DNA of 64,000 nt from Anaerolineae bacterium (GCA_023954475.1 JAMLHW010000001.1:620001-684000); one strand, 5' to 3'; shown: positions 36,204-45,891, numbered from the stretch's first letter. The notes: generated by a model not told the origin, from the sequence alone. Program-made: numbers and translations.

Positions 36204-36572
36204 ATGGAAAACACAATTGCAGCGCTCTATTTACCGATTGCCGTTCTCTTCGGTATCGCCGTATTTTTCGCGCTTTTGCTTCCCATTTTATCCGTCAGCC
36301 TGGGACCGCGCCGTCCGACGGCCCGCAAATTGACAGCATACGAATCCGGAATGGCCCCCATCGGCCGAGCGCAGCGCCGTTTTCCCGTCAAGTTTTATCG
36401 TATCGCCGTTCTTTTTATCCTCTTTGACATCGACATTATTTTCCTCTTCCCTTATGCCGTTGCCATGCGTAAGCTGGGGTTGTTCGGACTATGGTCCATG
36501 CTCATCTTCGTCGCCATCTTTATTTTAGGCGACATCTGGGTCTGGAAAAAAGGAGTCCTTGAATGGGAATAG
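36204..36572 (+). CDS. nuoA: NADH-quinone oxidoreductase subunit A
   Basis: This 122-residue membrane-arm subunit has three membrane segments. It shows the conserved loop [20 protein letters not shown], close to the quinone chamber, and [20 protein letters not shown] with the conserved acidic residues of the second helix. It is the first gene of a 13-gene operon in the canonical order. Its end overlaps nuoB by ten bases. A TCGGCCGA copy lies in the quinone-site loop, read as Ile-Gly-Arg. Confidence 0.96.
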   Translation: MENTIAALYLPIAVLFGIAVFFALLLPILSVSLGPRRPTARKLTAYESGMAPIGRAQRRFPVKFYRIAVLFILFDIDIIFLFPYAVAMRKLGLFGLWSMLIFVAIFILGDIWVWKKGVLEWE

Positions 36573-37045
36573 AACAAAAAGCAGGCAATTTGGGTATTGT
36601 CACCCATCGCCTGGAAGATCTCGTTAACTGGGGTCGGACCAACGCCATGTGGCCAATTCTGTTCGGTTTGGCATGTTGCGCCATCGAAATGATGGGGTCA
36701 CAGGCAGCACACTACGACGCGTCGCGCTTTGGCATGGAGCTGAATCGGCCGTCACCACGTCAGTCAGACCTTATGATCGTTGCCGGACGCGTCTCGCGCA
36801 AGATGGCCCCGGTTGTGCGGCGTTTGTATGATCAAATGCCTGCACCGAAATGGGTAATCGCTATGGGCGACTGCGCATCGTGCGGCGGGATTTTCAACAA
36901 CTATGCTATCGTGCAGGGCGTCGATGAGATCGTACCGGTTGACGTATACGTGGCCGGCTGTCCACCGCGCCCCGAAGCATTGCTCGACGGCATCATGACC
37001 TTGCACGAGCGTATTCGCAACGACAAACTGACGGATTGGGCCTAA
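36563..37045 (+). CDS. nuoB: NADH-quinone oxidoreductase subunit B
   Basis: This 160-residue subunit carries cluster N2, the last iron-sulfur cluster before quinone. The ligands are visible as the tandem cysteines in [12 protein letters not shown], then GDCASCGG and [11 protein letters not shown]. It overlaps nuoA at its start and nuoC by one base at its stop (TAATG), indicating tight translational coupling. Confidence 0.97.
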   Translation: MGIEQKAGNLGIVTHRLEDLVNWGRTNAMWPILFGLACCAIEMMGSQAAHYDASRFGMELNRPSPRQSDLMIVAGRVSRKMAPVVRRLYDQMPAPKWVIAMGDCASCGGIFNNYAIVQGVDEIVPVDVYVAGCPPRPEALLDGIMTLHERIRNDKLTDWA

Positions 37046-37569
37046 TGAATGCATTTCACGATTTGACGCTCGACAAAGTGCGGGCAACTTTCCCTGACGC
37101 CATTGCGGATGTCGTCGATTTCCGTGGCGAACGTACCGTGATCATTGAGACGGACAGTTTAATCCCTGTCATCACGTTGCTGCGTGACGACGCGGAGTTG
37201 CGCTACAATTTTCTCGAAGACATCGTCGCCGACGATTATTATGAGGCGTTTCCGCGTTTTGCCGTCAATTACCATTTGTATTCGCTGGACAATAAGGTGC
37301 GTATTCGCGTGCGCGTTTTGGTCGATGATCCGGACGAAGGGCCGCAGTCGTTGCATCCAATGTGGAAAATTGCGTCGTGGTTGGAATTGGAAGTATGGGA
37401 TTTGATGGGTATTCGTTTTCAGAATCATCCGGGTTTGCGTCGCTTGTTTCTGCCCGAAGATTGGCAAGGACATCCGTTGCGCAAAGATTATCCGCTTGGT
37501 TATGAAGAAGTGCAGTTCTCGTTTAATTACGAGGAAATCGACGCGAGGAAGCCGTATGCTCAAGATTGA
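37045..37569 (+). CDS. nuoC: NADH-quinone oxidoreductase subunit C
   Basis: This 174-residue hydrophilic subunit lies at the junction with the membrane arm. It contains the 30-kDa-subunit signature in EVWDLMGIRFQNHPGLRRLF followed by LPEDWQGHPLRKDYPLGYEE. NuoC and NuoD are separate here, not fused as in Escherichia coli. The ATG at 37045 shares a base with the nuoB stop; a TTG at 37036 would overlap nuoB more. Confidence 0.96.
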   Translation: MNAFHDLTLDKVRATFPDAIADVVDFRGERTVIIETDSLIPVITLLRDDAELRYNFLEDIVADDYYEAFPRFAVNYHLYSLDNKVRIRVRVLVDDPDEGPQSLHPMWKIASWLELEVWDLMGIRFQNHPGLRRLFLPEDWQGHPLRKDYPLGYEEVQFSFNYEEIDARKPYAQD

Positions 37570-37617
37570 TGTAGTCGTAAGTCGGATCGCTATTCCGATC
37601 TGCGCGGAGGCGTCACT

Positions 37618-38874
37618 GTGACAGTTATGACACCCGGAAACGACGCTGTTCAGGAATGGACAGTTGAAGAACTGCGTGCCAAATATGGCTCAGGCATGGA
37701 GATTGCCAGTGAAGAAAATCTGCTGCTGAGCATGGGGCCGCAACATCCGAGTACGCACGGTGTGCTGCGTTTGCTCGTCGAATTGGAAGGCGAGACGATC
37801 GTCAACGCCGCGCCCGACATCGGTTTTCTCCATACCGGCATCGAAAAGAATATGGAGTCGAAGACGTTCACCAAGGCATTGGTGATGACGGATCGCATGG
37901 ACTATCTGTCGCCGATGTCGAACAATCTCGGCTATGTGTTGGCGGTTGAGAAGTTGTTGGGTGTTGAAGCGACACCGCGAGCGCAGACAATTCGCGTTAT
38001 TTTGACTGAATTGGCGCGGATCAGCAGTCATTTGGTGTGGTTGGGTACGCACGCGCTCGATTTGGCGGCGATGTCGGTGTTCCTCTACTGTTTCCGCGAA
38101 CGCGAATATTTGCTCGATGTGTTTGAAATGGTGGCCGGGCAACGGATGATGGTCAGCTATTTCCGACCGGGTGGCTTGTGGCGCGATGTGCCGGAAGAGT
38201 TTGAGCCGGCGGTGCGCCAGTTTCTTGATTTTTTCCCGGCGAAAATTGCGGATTACGAAGCGTTGCTGAAGAATAATCCGATCTGGCTGCAGCGAACGAA
38301 AGATGTCGGTGTGGTTTCGGCCGAAGATGCCATCTCCCTCGGTATGACCGGCGCCAGCTTGCGCGGTTCCGGCGTCGATTGGGACATTCGCAAAGCGACA
38401 CCGTACTGCGGCTACGAAAATTATGATTTTGACGTGCCGTTGCGCACAGAAGGCGATGTCTACGCGCGTTATCGCTGTCGGATGGAAGAGTTCCATCAGA
38501 GTTTGCGCATTATCGAGCAGGCGCTAGATAAATTGCCGGGTGGCCCGGTCAATATCGACGACCGCAAAATTGTGCCGCCGCCACGTTCCGAACTCGGCCG
38601 CAGCATGGAAGCCGTGATCCATCATTTCAAATTGTGGACAGAGGGGTTCAATGCACCGGAAGGCTACGTCTATCAGGCCATCGAATCGCCGCGTGGCGAA
38701 TTTGCCTGCTATTTGCGTGGTGACGGCGGCCCCAAACCGGCACGCGTCCATTTCCGGACACCGAGTTATGTCAACCTGGCCAGCATTGTCCCGTTGTCGC
38801 AGGGTTCCTTTGTCGCCGACCTCGTCGCCGTGATCGGCTCTGTCGACATTGTTTTGGGAGAAATCGACCGTTAA
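37618..38874 (+). CDS. nuoD: NADH-quinone oxidoreductase subunit D
   Basis: This 418-residue 49-kDa-type subunit forms most of the quinone site with NuoB. It contains LSMGPQHPSTHGVLRLLVEL, with the conserved His pair near the quinone headgroup, GFLHTGIEKNME and the C-terminal FADLVAVIGSVDIVLGEIDR-like end. The GTG at 37618 has GGAGG at good spacing; an ATG three codons later is also possible. A hairpin-forming spacer follows before nuoE. Confidence 0.97.
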   Translation: MTVMTPGNDAVQEWTVEELRAKYGSGMEIASEENLLLSMGPQHPSTHGVLRLLVELEGETIVNAAPDIGFLHTGIEKNMESKTFTKALVMTDRMDYLSPMSNNLGYVLAVEKLLGVEATPRAQTIRVILTELARISSHLVWLGTHALDLAAMSVFLYCFREREYLLDVFEMVAGQRMMVSYFRPGGLWRDVPEEFEPAVRQFLDFFPAKIADYEALLKNNPIWLQRTKDVGVVSAEDAISLGMTGASLRGSGVDWDIRKATPYCGYENYDFDVPLRTEGDVYARYRCRMEEFHQSLRIIEQALDKLPGGPVNIDDRKIVPPPRSELGRSMEAVIHHFKLWTEGFNAPEGYVYQAIESPRGEFACYLRGDGGPKPARVHFRTPSYVNLASIVPLSQGSFVADLVAVIGSVDIVLGEIDR

Positions 38875-38875
38875 T

Positions 38876-38927
38876 TTGTAGAACAGGCAGTTTGCTTGCA
38901 AGAGCAGACAAGCAGTCTGCGCTACAA
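38876..38927. repeat. Imperfect palindromic hairpin between nuoD and nuoE
   Basis: TTGTAG (38876-38881) pairs with CTACAA (38922-38927), CAG with CTG, and TGCTTG (38893-38898) with CAAGCA (38909-38914), around a ten-base loop. It begins a few bases after the nuoD stop and fills most of the 67-base spacer in an otherwise compact operon. It has the look of a REP-like intergenic element. No T run follows. Confidence 0.6.
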
Positions 38928-38941
38928 GACCGAGAAAAGCC

Positions 38942-39463
38942 TTGATTAAAAAGAGTTACGCCACCGAAATCGAAGACATTTTGTCACGTTACCCGACGAA
39001 GCGTTCGGCCGTATTGCCGTTGATGCATCTGGCACAGCAGGAATACGGTTACATGAGCGATGAGGCCAAACGCGAAGTCGCCGAGATATTGGATCTCGAT
39101 CCGACACATATCCTCTCGATTGCCGGCTTCTATACGTTGTACTATGAAGAACCGGTTGGCAGATACGTGCTGGAAGTGTGCAACGATCTGGCCTGTGCCT
39201 TGCGCGGTGCCGATGATTTTCTCGATATGGTGCTGGGCAAACTCGATGTCGATTTGCATGGCACGACAGACGACGGATTGTTTACGGTCAAAAACGTGAT
39301 GTGTATAGGCGCATGTGATCGCGCCCCGGTCTTGCAGTGCAACTTGAAGTTTCACGAGCATTTGGATGAAGCGAAGTTTGATGCGTTGGTCGATCAGTGG
39401 CGAAGTGATTCGGCCGAACAGACATCCATCGTCGACCAGATCATTGCAGGACGTACGGAGTAA
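38942..39463 (+). CDS. nuoE: NADH-quinone oxidoreductase subunit E
   Basis: This 173-residue thioredoxin-fold subunit holds the [2Fe-2S] cluster N1a. The ligands fit the C-x4-C ... C-x3-C pattern in EVCNDLACALRGA and NVMCIGACDRAP. The start appears to be TTG at 38942, because the conserved region begins soon after and no ATG is nearby. A C-terminal tail of about 25 residues after the domain is variable. Confidence 0.94.
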   Translation: MIKKSYATEIEDILSRYPTKRSAVLPLMHLAQQEYGYMSDEAKREVAEILDLDPTHILSIAGFYTLYYEEPVGRYVLEVCNDLACALRGADDFLDMVLGKLDVDLHGTTDDGLFTVKNVMCIGACDRAPVLQCNLKFHEHLDEAKFDALVDQWRSDSAEQTSIVDQIIAGRTE

Positions 39464-39466
39464 GCT

Positions 39467-40744
39467 ATGAAACACGTTTTACTGCGCCATCGCGACGTCC
39501 CCGACATTCACAAGCTCGAAGTGTACCGCAAAAACGGTGGTTACGAAGCATGGCAACAAGTGTTGAAAATGCAACCGGCCGACGTGATCGACGTCGTCAA
39601 GGCATCCGGCCTGCGTGGTCGGGGCGGAGCCGGCTTTCCGACCGGAATCAAATGGTCGTTTATTCCCAAAGGGGCCGAAGAAGTTTACGTCGTCATCAAT
39701 ACGGATGAATCAGAAACCGGCACATTCAAAGACCGCGAGTTGTTAGAGCGCAATCCGCATCAAGTGATCGAAGGTGCATTAATTGCAGCGTACGCCGTCG
39801 GAGCCAAAGCGATTTACAACTACTGGCGCGGCGAATACATGGACGCGGCGCACGAATGTCAGGCTGCTGTTAAAGAAGCCTACGAAGCTGGTCTGATTGG
39901 CGAAAACATCCTCGAAAGCGGCTTTAGCTGTGATTTCTACAATCATTTTGGCGCAGGGGCGTATATTTGCGGTGAAGAGACAGCTTTACTCAATTCGTTG
40001 ATGGGCTATCTCGGTCAGCCGTGGTCAAAACCACCATTCCCTGCTATCGAAGGACTGTACGCCAAACCCACGGTGGTCAACAATACGGAGACCATGGCGA
40101 ATATCCCGCCGATCATTGTCAACGGCGCGGATTGGTATCGACAAATCGGTACAGAACGCAGCCCTGGTCCCAAAATCGCCTGTCTCAGTGGACACGTCAA
40201 CAAACCGGGCAACTATGAAGTGCCGCTCGGCATTACCTATCGCGAACTGATTTTTGGCGAAGCATATGGCGGCGGTATTCCCGGTGGCAAGGCGTTCAAG
40301 GCGTTATTGCCGTCTGGTGGTTCCGGTCCGATCATGATCGATGAGCATCTGGATGTGCCCATGACGTTTGAAGGGCCGGAAACGGTCGGTTCGGTGATGG
40401 GATCGGCGTCATTGATTGTCATGGATGAAACAGTAAATATGGTGTGGGCGACGACAAAGGCGATTCATTTCTTCCATCACGAGTCATGCGGCAAATGTAC
40501 GCCATGCCGTGAAGGAACGTACTGGATGGAGCAGTTGCTGCACCGCATTATGGAAGGGCACGGAACGGAACGGGACGTGCGTGTACTGGAAAACGTGGCT
40601 GAGAATATTGGCGGCAAAACGTTGTGTGCGCTCGGCGAATTTGCACGCAATCCGGTTTTGTCGTCGATCAAGCATTTTCCTGAAGATTATCGGGCGTTGG
40701 TACAACCTTCGGCCGAAATTCCGTTGGCGGTTGCGGCTGACTAA
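39467..40744 (+). CDS. nuoF: NADH-quinone oxidoreductase subunit F
   Basis: This 425-residue subunit binds NADH, FMN and cluster N3. It shows the NADH/FMN glycine-rich segment GLRGRGGAGFPTGIKWSF, YICGEETALLNSL, and the [4Fe-4S] ligands in ESCGKCTPCREG. It starts three bases after the nuoE stop. The last residues after the cluster region are short and variable. Confidence 0.97.
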   Translation: MKHVLLRHRDVPDIHKLEVYRKNGGYEAWQQVLKMQPADVIDVVKASGLRGRGGAGFPTGIKWSFIPKGAEEVYVVINTDESETGTFKDRELLERNPHQVIEGALIAAYAVGAKAIYNYWRGEYMDAAHECQAAVKEAYEAGLIGENILESGFSCDFYNHFGAGAYICGEETALLNSLMGYLGQPWSKPPFPAIEGLYAKPTVVNNTETMANIPPIIVNGADWYRQIGTERSPGPKIACLSGHVNKPGNYEVPLGITYRELIFGEAYGGGIPGGKAFKALLPSGGSGPIMIDEHLDVPMTFEGPETVGSVMGSASLIVMDETVNMVWATTKAIHFFHHESCGKCTPCREGTYWMEQLLHRIMEGHGTERDVRVLENVAENIGGKTLCALGEFARNPVLSSIKHFPEDYRALVQPSAEIPLAVAAD

Positions 40745-40762
40745 TTTGTAACAGAGTAGCTT

Positions 40763-43297
40763 ATGAGTGATCTCGTTTCCATTAACGTTGACGGCGTCGA
40801 TATCGAAGTTCCGGCTGGAACAACGGTAGTCGATGCGGCCATGCGAGCTGATATACAGATTCCCGTATTTTGCCACCATCCCAAGCTGGAACCAGTGGGG
40901 ATGTGTCGCATGTGTCTGGTGCGAATCGGTATGCCGGTACGTGATCGTGCCACCGGTGAACTGTTGAAAGAGCCGGATGGATCGGTCCAATATAATTGGG
41001 GCCGCACGTTGCAGACAGGCTGTACCGTGCGGGTAGCGCCGGGTATGCATGTGGTCACCAATTCGGCCGAAGCGAAAGACGCTCGCGACGACATCATCGA
41101 ATTCCTGCTCACCAGCCATCCACTCGACTGCCCTATCTGCGACAAAGGTGGCGAATGTCCCCTGCAAAATTTGACCATGGCACATGGAGGCGGTACGAGC
41201 CGCTTCAACTTCAACGACAAGCTCACAAACGATAAAAGTGTTCCGCTTGGCGAGTTGATCTACCTCGACCGCGAACGCTGCATTCAGTGCGCTCGCTGCA
41301 CGCGCTTCCAATCTGAAATCGCTGATGATCCGGTGATTGCATTCCACAATCGTGGTCGTCACCTCGAGATTGTCACGATGTCTGACCCCGGATTCGATAG
41401 TTACTGGAGTGGCAACACGACAGACATTTGTCCGGTGGGCGCGCTGACGACGGCCGATTTTCGTTTTGGCGCCCGTCCGTGGGAGTTGACGCCTGCCGCT
41501 ACACTCAGTCCACACGATGCCGCCGGAGAAAATATCACGGTCAGTACCCGCCGCGAAGCCAAATCCGGTGGACGTGTTGTCGTAAAGCGCATCATGCCGC
41601 GCCAGAATGAATGGGTCAACGAAATCTGGATTTCTGACCGCACGCGATTTGTCCATCATTTTGCCGAAGCTGCTGACCGGCTCAAAATGCCGTTGGTGCG
41701 TAAAAACGGTCAGTTGACCCCAACGACATGGGATGAAGCGTTGACTCTGGTCGCTGAGAAGTTGGCAGCCACCGGCGAACAGGCTGCCGGACTTGCCGGA
41801 GATCGGTTGAGCAATGAAGATTTGTTCATGTTCCAGAAGTTGTTTCGCAAGGCGTTGAACAAAAACAACAACATCGATCTCGCCAATAAACGTTTGGCGG
41901 GCGGTGATGTAACGGCCGATGTCGGCATTGCATCAGGCAGCAATCTAGGCGATTTGGGTAAGGGCGATACGATTGTCGTCATTGCTACTGATTTACACGA
42001 AGAAGTGCCGATTTGGTGGCTGCGCGTCAAGCAAGCCAGTGAGCGCGGCGCAAGACTGATCGTTCTCAATGTGCGCGAGACGCGGTTGGATAAGCATGCC
42101 AGCTTTGTCATGCATTACGCGCCGGGTCAGGCGATTGCCGTCGCCGGAAATCTGCTGGAACATGACGAAGAAGTGGCCACCGCTGTGCGCGATGCCGACA
42201 ATCTCGTCATTTTCTACGGTTATGAAGGGTTAAGCTACGATGAGACGGATGCACTGGCGCGGACATTGGGCAATTTGCTGCTGGAAACGGAGCATGTTGG
42301 TCGGCCGAATAATGGGTTGATCGCCGTCTGGCCCCGCAACAACACGCAAGGCGTTTGGGACATGGCGGTTCATCCTGGGTTGACACCTGGTTATCGCGCT
42401 GACCGTAACCCTGGACTGGACGCGAATGCGATTTACGCCGGCGCAGAGTCGGGAGACATCACAGCATTGTACATTGTTGGTGCTGATCCGGTTGGCGACG
42501 GTTTGATGCCTGGTCGCGGAGCGCTTGATTTCATGGTTGTGCAGGAGTTGTTCCTGACGGAAACGGCACAGCTTGCCGATGTTGTCTTGCCGGCGCAAAG
42601 TTGGTTGGAACGCGACGGCACGTTTACCAATGGTGAGCGGCGCGTGCAGCGTTACAATCCGGCCATACAGAAAGTTGGTGACAGTCGTCCGGATTGGCAG
42701 ATTCTGGCACAGGTGATTGAAAAGATCACAGAAGGTTCAGAGAAGACACCCTTTGCGGCCAGTTTGGTTTTCTCAAAAGAAATCGCCAAAAGTGTTCGCG
42801 CGTACAAAGACATGGATTATCGTACGCTCGGTCAGGTCGTCGAACAATTCCCGAAGGTGGGCGGCGATGATCTCTATTATGGTGGCACCAGTTATGCGAA
42901 TGAAGCGGGTATCGGACAACAATGGTCAGCTTCGGCCGAATCGAAAAAACCCAAAAAGCCGTTCGATGTACCGGAATTGGACGTGACGCGACCGGCGGGA
43001 CTTGTGCTGCTGCGTGTCGCCGCGCTTTATACGCCTGGCACACTCAATCAATATTCAGAATTGCTGCACGCACGTATGGCAAAGCCGACGGTGATGCTGC
43101 ATTACGCTGACGCCGACCAACTCGGCATTGCCGACGGGATGTCGCTGGTGTTGCGCGTCAACGGCACTGAGCTGCCCGCAACGGCGTCGATTCAGGATGG
43201 TGTTCCGTCAGGCGTCGCGCTGCTGCGTGGATTTGCATGGCGTAAAGGATTGGAATCGGCCGAAATTGTCAAAGTTCAAACGCCAATAACGGCATAA
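40763..43297 (+). CDS. nuoG: NADH-quinone oxidoreductase subunit G
   Basis: This 844-residue iron-sulfur subunit has an N-terminal [2Fe-2S] domain (CHHPKLEPVGMCRMCLVRIG), the His-ligated N5 cluster in HPLDCPICDKGGECPLQ, and the N4 ligands in CIQCARC and CPVGAL. The C-terminal two thirds form a molybdopterin-oxidoreductase-like domain without cofactor, as in other NuoG proteins. The insert after residue about 640 (EKTPFAASLVF ... SAESKKPKKPF) is probably surface exposed. Confidence 0.96.
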   Translation: MSDLVSINVDGVDIEVPAGTTVVDAAMRADIQIPVFCHHPKLEPVGMCRMCLVRIGMPVRDRATGELLKEPDGSVQYNWGRTLQTGCTVRVAPGMHVVTNSAEAKDARDDIIEFLLTSHPLDCPICDKGGECPLQNLTMAHGGGTSRFNFNDKLTNDKSVPLGELIYLDRERCIQCARCTRFQSEIADDPVIAFHNRGRHLEIVTMSDPGFDSYWSGNTTDICPVGALTTADFRFGARPWELTPAATLSPHDAAGENITVSTRREAKSGGRVVVKRIMPRQNEWVNEIWISDRTRFVHHFAEAADRLKMPLVRKNGQLTPTTWDEALTLVAEKLAATGEQAAGLAGDRLSNEDLFMFQKLFRKALNKNNNIDLANKRLAGGDVTADVGIASGSNLGDLGKGDTIVVIATDLHEEVPIWWLRVKQASERGARLIVLNVRETRLDKHASFVMHYAPGQAIAVAGNLLEHDEEVATAVRDADNLVIFYGYEGLSYDETDALARTLGNLLLETEHVGRPNNGLIAVWPRNNTQGVWDMAVHPGLTPGYRADRNPGLDANAIYAGAESGDITALYIVGADPVGDGLMPGRGALDFMVVQELFLTETAQLADVVLPAQSWLERDGTFTNGERRVQRYNPAIQKVGDSRPDWQILAQVIEKITEGSEKTPFAASLVFSKEIAKSVRAYKDMDYRTLGQVVEQFPKVGGDDLYYGGTSYANEAGIGQQWSASAESKKPKKPFDVPELDVTRPAGLVLLRVAALYTPGTLNQYSELLHARMAKPTVMLHYADADQLGIADGMSLVLRVNGTELPATASIQDGVPSGVALLRGFAWRKGLESAEIVKVQTPITA

Positions 43298-43319
43298 GTA
43301 CAAGGAACTGGTCAAGCGT

Positions 43320-44387
43320 ATGACACTGGGACAAATCGCACTCCGCGCTCTGATTGCCGGCTTTATCATGAGCCTCGTCGTGATTACCGGCTTTGCCTAC
43401 ACGACCTTGCTGGAACGTCGTCTGCTGGCGCGACTGCAAGCACGCATTGGCCCCAATCGAGCCGGTTACATTCCGCTGCCGCGCAAGGGCAAGCGCGAAC
43501 GTCGTCTTTTGGGCGGCATCATGCAGCCGGCGGCCGATGCCGTCAAGCTCTTCTTTAAGGAAGACGCAACCCCGGCTATGGTTGATCGCGTCGTTTACAA
43601 TCTGGCTCCTATGCTGACCGTCATCCCGGCGATTCTTATTCTAGCCGTCATCCCGTGGGCCGGGCCTATTCTTGGTTACGAAGAATATTTTGCCATTGCG
43701 CCCGGCATTGATGTCGGCATCTTGTTCATCCTCGCCATCACATCCATCGGCGTTTACGGCGTTGTATTGGCCGGATGGGGTTCCAACAGCAAATATGCCA
43801 TTCTCGGTGGTATCCGTGCTTCAGCGCAGATGATCAGCTATGAATTGTCGTTGGCGCTCGTCATTTTGGCTCCCGTCATGCTGGCCGGCTCAATGAATCT
43901 CAACGATATTGTTGTTGCACAAGAAGGTGGGTGGTACGTTTTGTTCCTGCCGGTTGCTGCGATTGTGTTTATCATTGGCGTTTTTGCAGAACTGCAACGC
44001 GCCCCGTTTGACCTGCTTGAAGCGGAACAGGAATTGTCATCCGGTTACAACGTTGAATACGGCGGTATGCGCTTTGGCATGTTCTTCATGGCTGAATACA
44101 TGAAGATGATTTCGTTCAGTGCTATAGCTGCCGTACTATTCTTTGGTGGCTATCGTGGCCCCTTTGTCGATCAATTCCCGGCATTGGGCCTGCTGTACAT
44201 GTTTATTAAAATCGTGATTGGTTTGATCATTATGATTTGGGTACGCGCATCGTTACCGCGTCTACGCTACGATCAATTGATGGGTTTTGGCTGGAAGGTT
44301 TTGTTGCCCATCGCTGTTTTGAACTTTTTAATTACAGCCGTCATCATTGTATTGGCATCTGAAGGAATAATTGCATTCCCGATATAG
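43320..44387 (+). CDS. nuoH: NADH-quinone oxidoreductase subunit H
   Basis: This 355-residue membrane subunit with about eight helices completes the quinone chamber. It shows ERRLLARLQARIGPNRAGYI near the N-terminus, QPAADAVKLFFKED, and the acidic loop ELQRAPFDLLEAEQELSSGY. Position and length are canonical. A 126-base spacer with an inverted repeat follows before nuoI. Confidence 0.97.
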   Translation: MTLGQIALRALIAGFIMSLVVITGFAYTTLLERRLLARLQARIGPNRAGYIPLPRKGKRERRLLGGIMQPAADAVKLFFKEDATPAMVDRVVYNLAPMLTVIPAILILAVIPWAGPILGYEEYFAIAPGIDVGILFILAITSIGVYGVVLAGWGSNSKYAILGGIRASAQMISYELSLALVILAPVMLAGSMNLNDIVVAQEGGWYVLFLPVAAIVFIIGVFAELQRAPFDLLEAEQELSSGYNVEYGGMRFGMFFMAEYMKMISFSAIAAVLFFGGYRGPFVDQFPALGLLYMFIKIVIGLIIMIWVRASLPRLRYDQLMGFGWKVLLPIAVLNFLITAVIIVLASEGIIAFPI

Positions 44388-44404
44388 GCTGAGGTTATGC
44401 CGAA

Positions 44405-44456
44405 GAACCGGGTTATTGGATAACGAATGTTTGTGTTTTGCTGAGGAACCCGGTTC
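44405..44456. repeat. Inverted repeat between nuoH and nuoI
   Basis: A perfect 10-base pair of arms, GAACCGGGTT (44405-44414) and AACCCGGTTC (44447-44456), enclose a 32-base loop containing a small TTAT/ATAA stem. It lies in the longest gap of the nuo operon and has no T run, so an mRNA-stabilising or repeat element is more likely than a terminator. Confidence 0.6.
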
Positions 44457-44513
44457 CCGTACAGATAATTGTAGGTTTTACAGAAAATTGCTTCTTTGTC
44501 TGGAGCACGCTTT

Positions 44514-45014
44514 ATGATTCTTGAAATTTTGAAAGGATTGGGCACGACAGCCAAGCATTTGGTGCGCCCGCCGGTAACCATTCAATATCCCGAAGTCAAG
44601 CGCCCAGTACGTTATCGCTTCAAAGGGCGTCATGAACTGAAACGGTATGATAATGGGTTGGAGAAATGTATCGGCTGCGCCCTGTGTGCTGCTGCGTGCC
44701 CGGCAGATGCGATTTTTGTCGAAGCGTCCGAAAATACCGATGCGCAGCGCTATTCTCCTGGCGAACGCTATGCGTCGACCTATGAAATTAATATGTTGCG
44801 CTGTATTTTTTGCGGTTATTGCGAAGATGCGTGCCCCACTGAGGCTATTGTGCTGGAGCATGATTACGAGTTGAGTTTTGTCGATCGCGCCAGTGCAATA
44901 TACACAAAAGAAATGCTCATTGTACCTGTTCCAGATAGCGGCACTTCGACGCCGCAGCAAGTTGAAGCGGGTTCATTTGATCGGGCGATCCCGGATATGG
45001 AAGACCCCAAATAG
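44514..45014 (+). CDS. nuoI: NADH-quinone oxidoreductase subunit I
   Basis: This 166-residue ferredoxin-like subunit has two [4Fe-4S] clusters (N6a/N6b), whose ligands read CIGCALCAAACPADA and CIFCGYCEDACPTEA. The N-terminal helix (ILEILKGLGTTAKHLVRPPV) lies on the membrane. The ATG at 44514 follows CTGGAG; a TTG at 44496 is an in-frame alternative. The C-terminal extension after the second cluster is variable. Confidence 0.96.
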   Translation: MILEILKGLGTTAKHLVRPPVTIQYPEVKRPVRYRFKGRHELKRYDNGLEKCIGCALCAAACPADAIFVEASENTDAQRYSPGERYASTYEINMLRCIFCGYCEDACPTEAIVLEHDYELSFVDRASAIYTKEMLIVPVPDSGTSTPQQVEAGSFDRAIPDMEDPK

Positions 45015-45068
45015 AGGGAGGCCGCTGACTGGTCATTGCTGAAATGAGCGGTTGGTCGGAAGAGGTTT

Positions 45069-45581
45069 ATGGGACAACCAGTTGTATTTATTGCTTTGGC
45101 GCTTGTGGCAATACTGTCTGCTTTTGGCATGTTGTTGAGTCATAATGCTGTTCACGCGGCTTTGTTTCTTGTGCTTAATTTCATCACGATAGGTGTGTTT
45201 TACATTGTGCTCGCGGCACCATTCATTGCCATGGTGCAAATCACCGTTTATGCCGGCGCGATCATGGTTCTATTCCTGTTTGTCATCATGTTGTTGGGCG
45301 CAGAGCGGCTGGAAGGTGCGCAAAACGTGCCTAACACGGCATGGCAAAGACCATTGGCTGTCTTTTTGGCTGCGGTGCTTGTGTTAGCATTTGGTTATCT
45401 CATTATTCAGGAGGCGGTTTCGGCCACCGGTACGGCATTGCCGCCTCTGGATAGTAGTCCACAAGCAATCGGGGAATTGTTGTTTGGCAGTTACATCTTT
45501 CCATTTGAAGTGACAGCGGTGCTGCTATTGGTTTCGATGATTTCTCTTGTGGTGTGGAAAGCACAAGACAAGCGAGGGTAA
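45069..45581 (+). CDS. nuoJ: NADH-quinone oxidoreductase subunit J
   Basis: This 170-residue subunit has five membrane segments. The third helix segment VQITVYAGAIMVLFLFVIML has the conserved Tyr-Ala-Gly-Ala of the pi-bulge region. The start is ATG at 45069. It is followed after four bases by nuoK. Confidence 0.95.
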   Translation: MGQPVVFIALALVAILSAFGMLLSHNAVHAALFLVLNFITIGVFYIVLAAPFIAMVQITVYAGAIMVLFLFVIMLLGAERLEGAQNVPNTAWQRPLAVFLAAVLVLAFGYLIIQEAVSATGTALPPLDSSPQAIGELLFGSYIFPFEVTAVLLLVSMISLVVWKAQDKRG

Positions 45582-45585
45582 TGCG

Positions 45586-45891
45586 ATGGTTGTGACAGTG
45601 GGTTGGTATGTTGCCCTCAGTGTAGCTTTATTCACAGTTGGTGCACTTGGTGTGCTGTTGCGTCGCAATGCGCTGATTATTTTTATGTCGATTGAGTTGA
45701 TGCTCAACTCAGCGAATTTGTTGCTGGTAGCGTTTGCGCGTGAATATGGCGACTTAAATGGTCAGATCCTTGTATTTTTTGTGTTGACTGTGGCGGCAGC
45801 AGAAGTTGCTGTGGGGCTGGCGCTGGTCGTAGTAATTTTCCGCCGGCGCAAGAGTATCAACATTGACGACATGCGTCTGATGAAAGGGTAA
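45586..45891 (+). CDS. nuoK: NADH-quinone oxidoreductase subunit K
   Basis: This 101-residue Mrp-like antiporter relative has three membrane segments. The conserved membrane Glu residues lie in IIFMSIELMLNSANLLLVAF and FVLTVAAAEVAVGLALVV. The ATG at 45586 fits the family length; upstream codons in the same frame overlap nuoJ. Confidence 0.96.
   Translation: MVVTVGWYVALSVALFTVGALGVLLRRNALIIFMSIELMLNSANLLLVAFAREYGDLNGQILVFFVLTVAAAEVAVGLALVVVIFRRRKSINIDDMRLMKG

Noticed and set aside
40484-41659. 391-residue antisense frame spanning nuoF and nuoG
   Set aside because: Both sense genes are unmistakable; the length results from low stop-codon frequency on the opposite strand.
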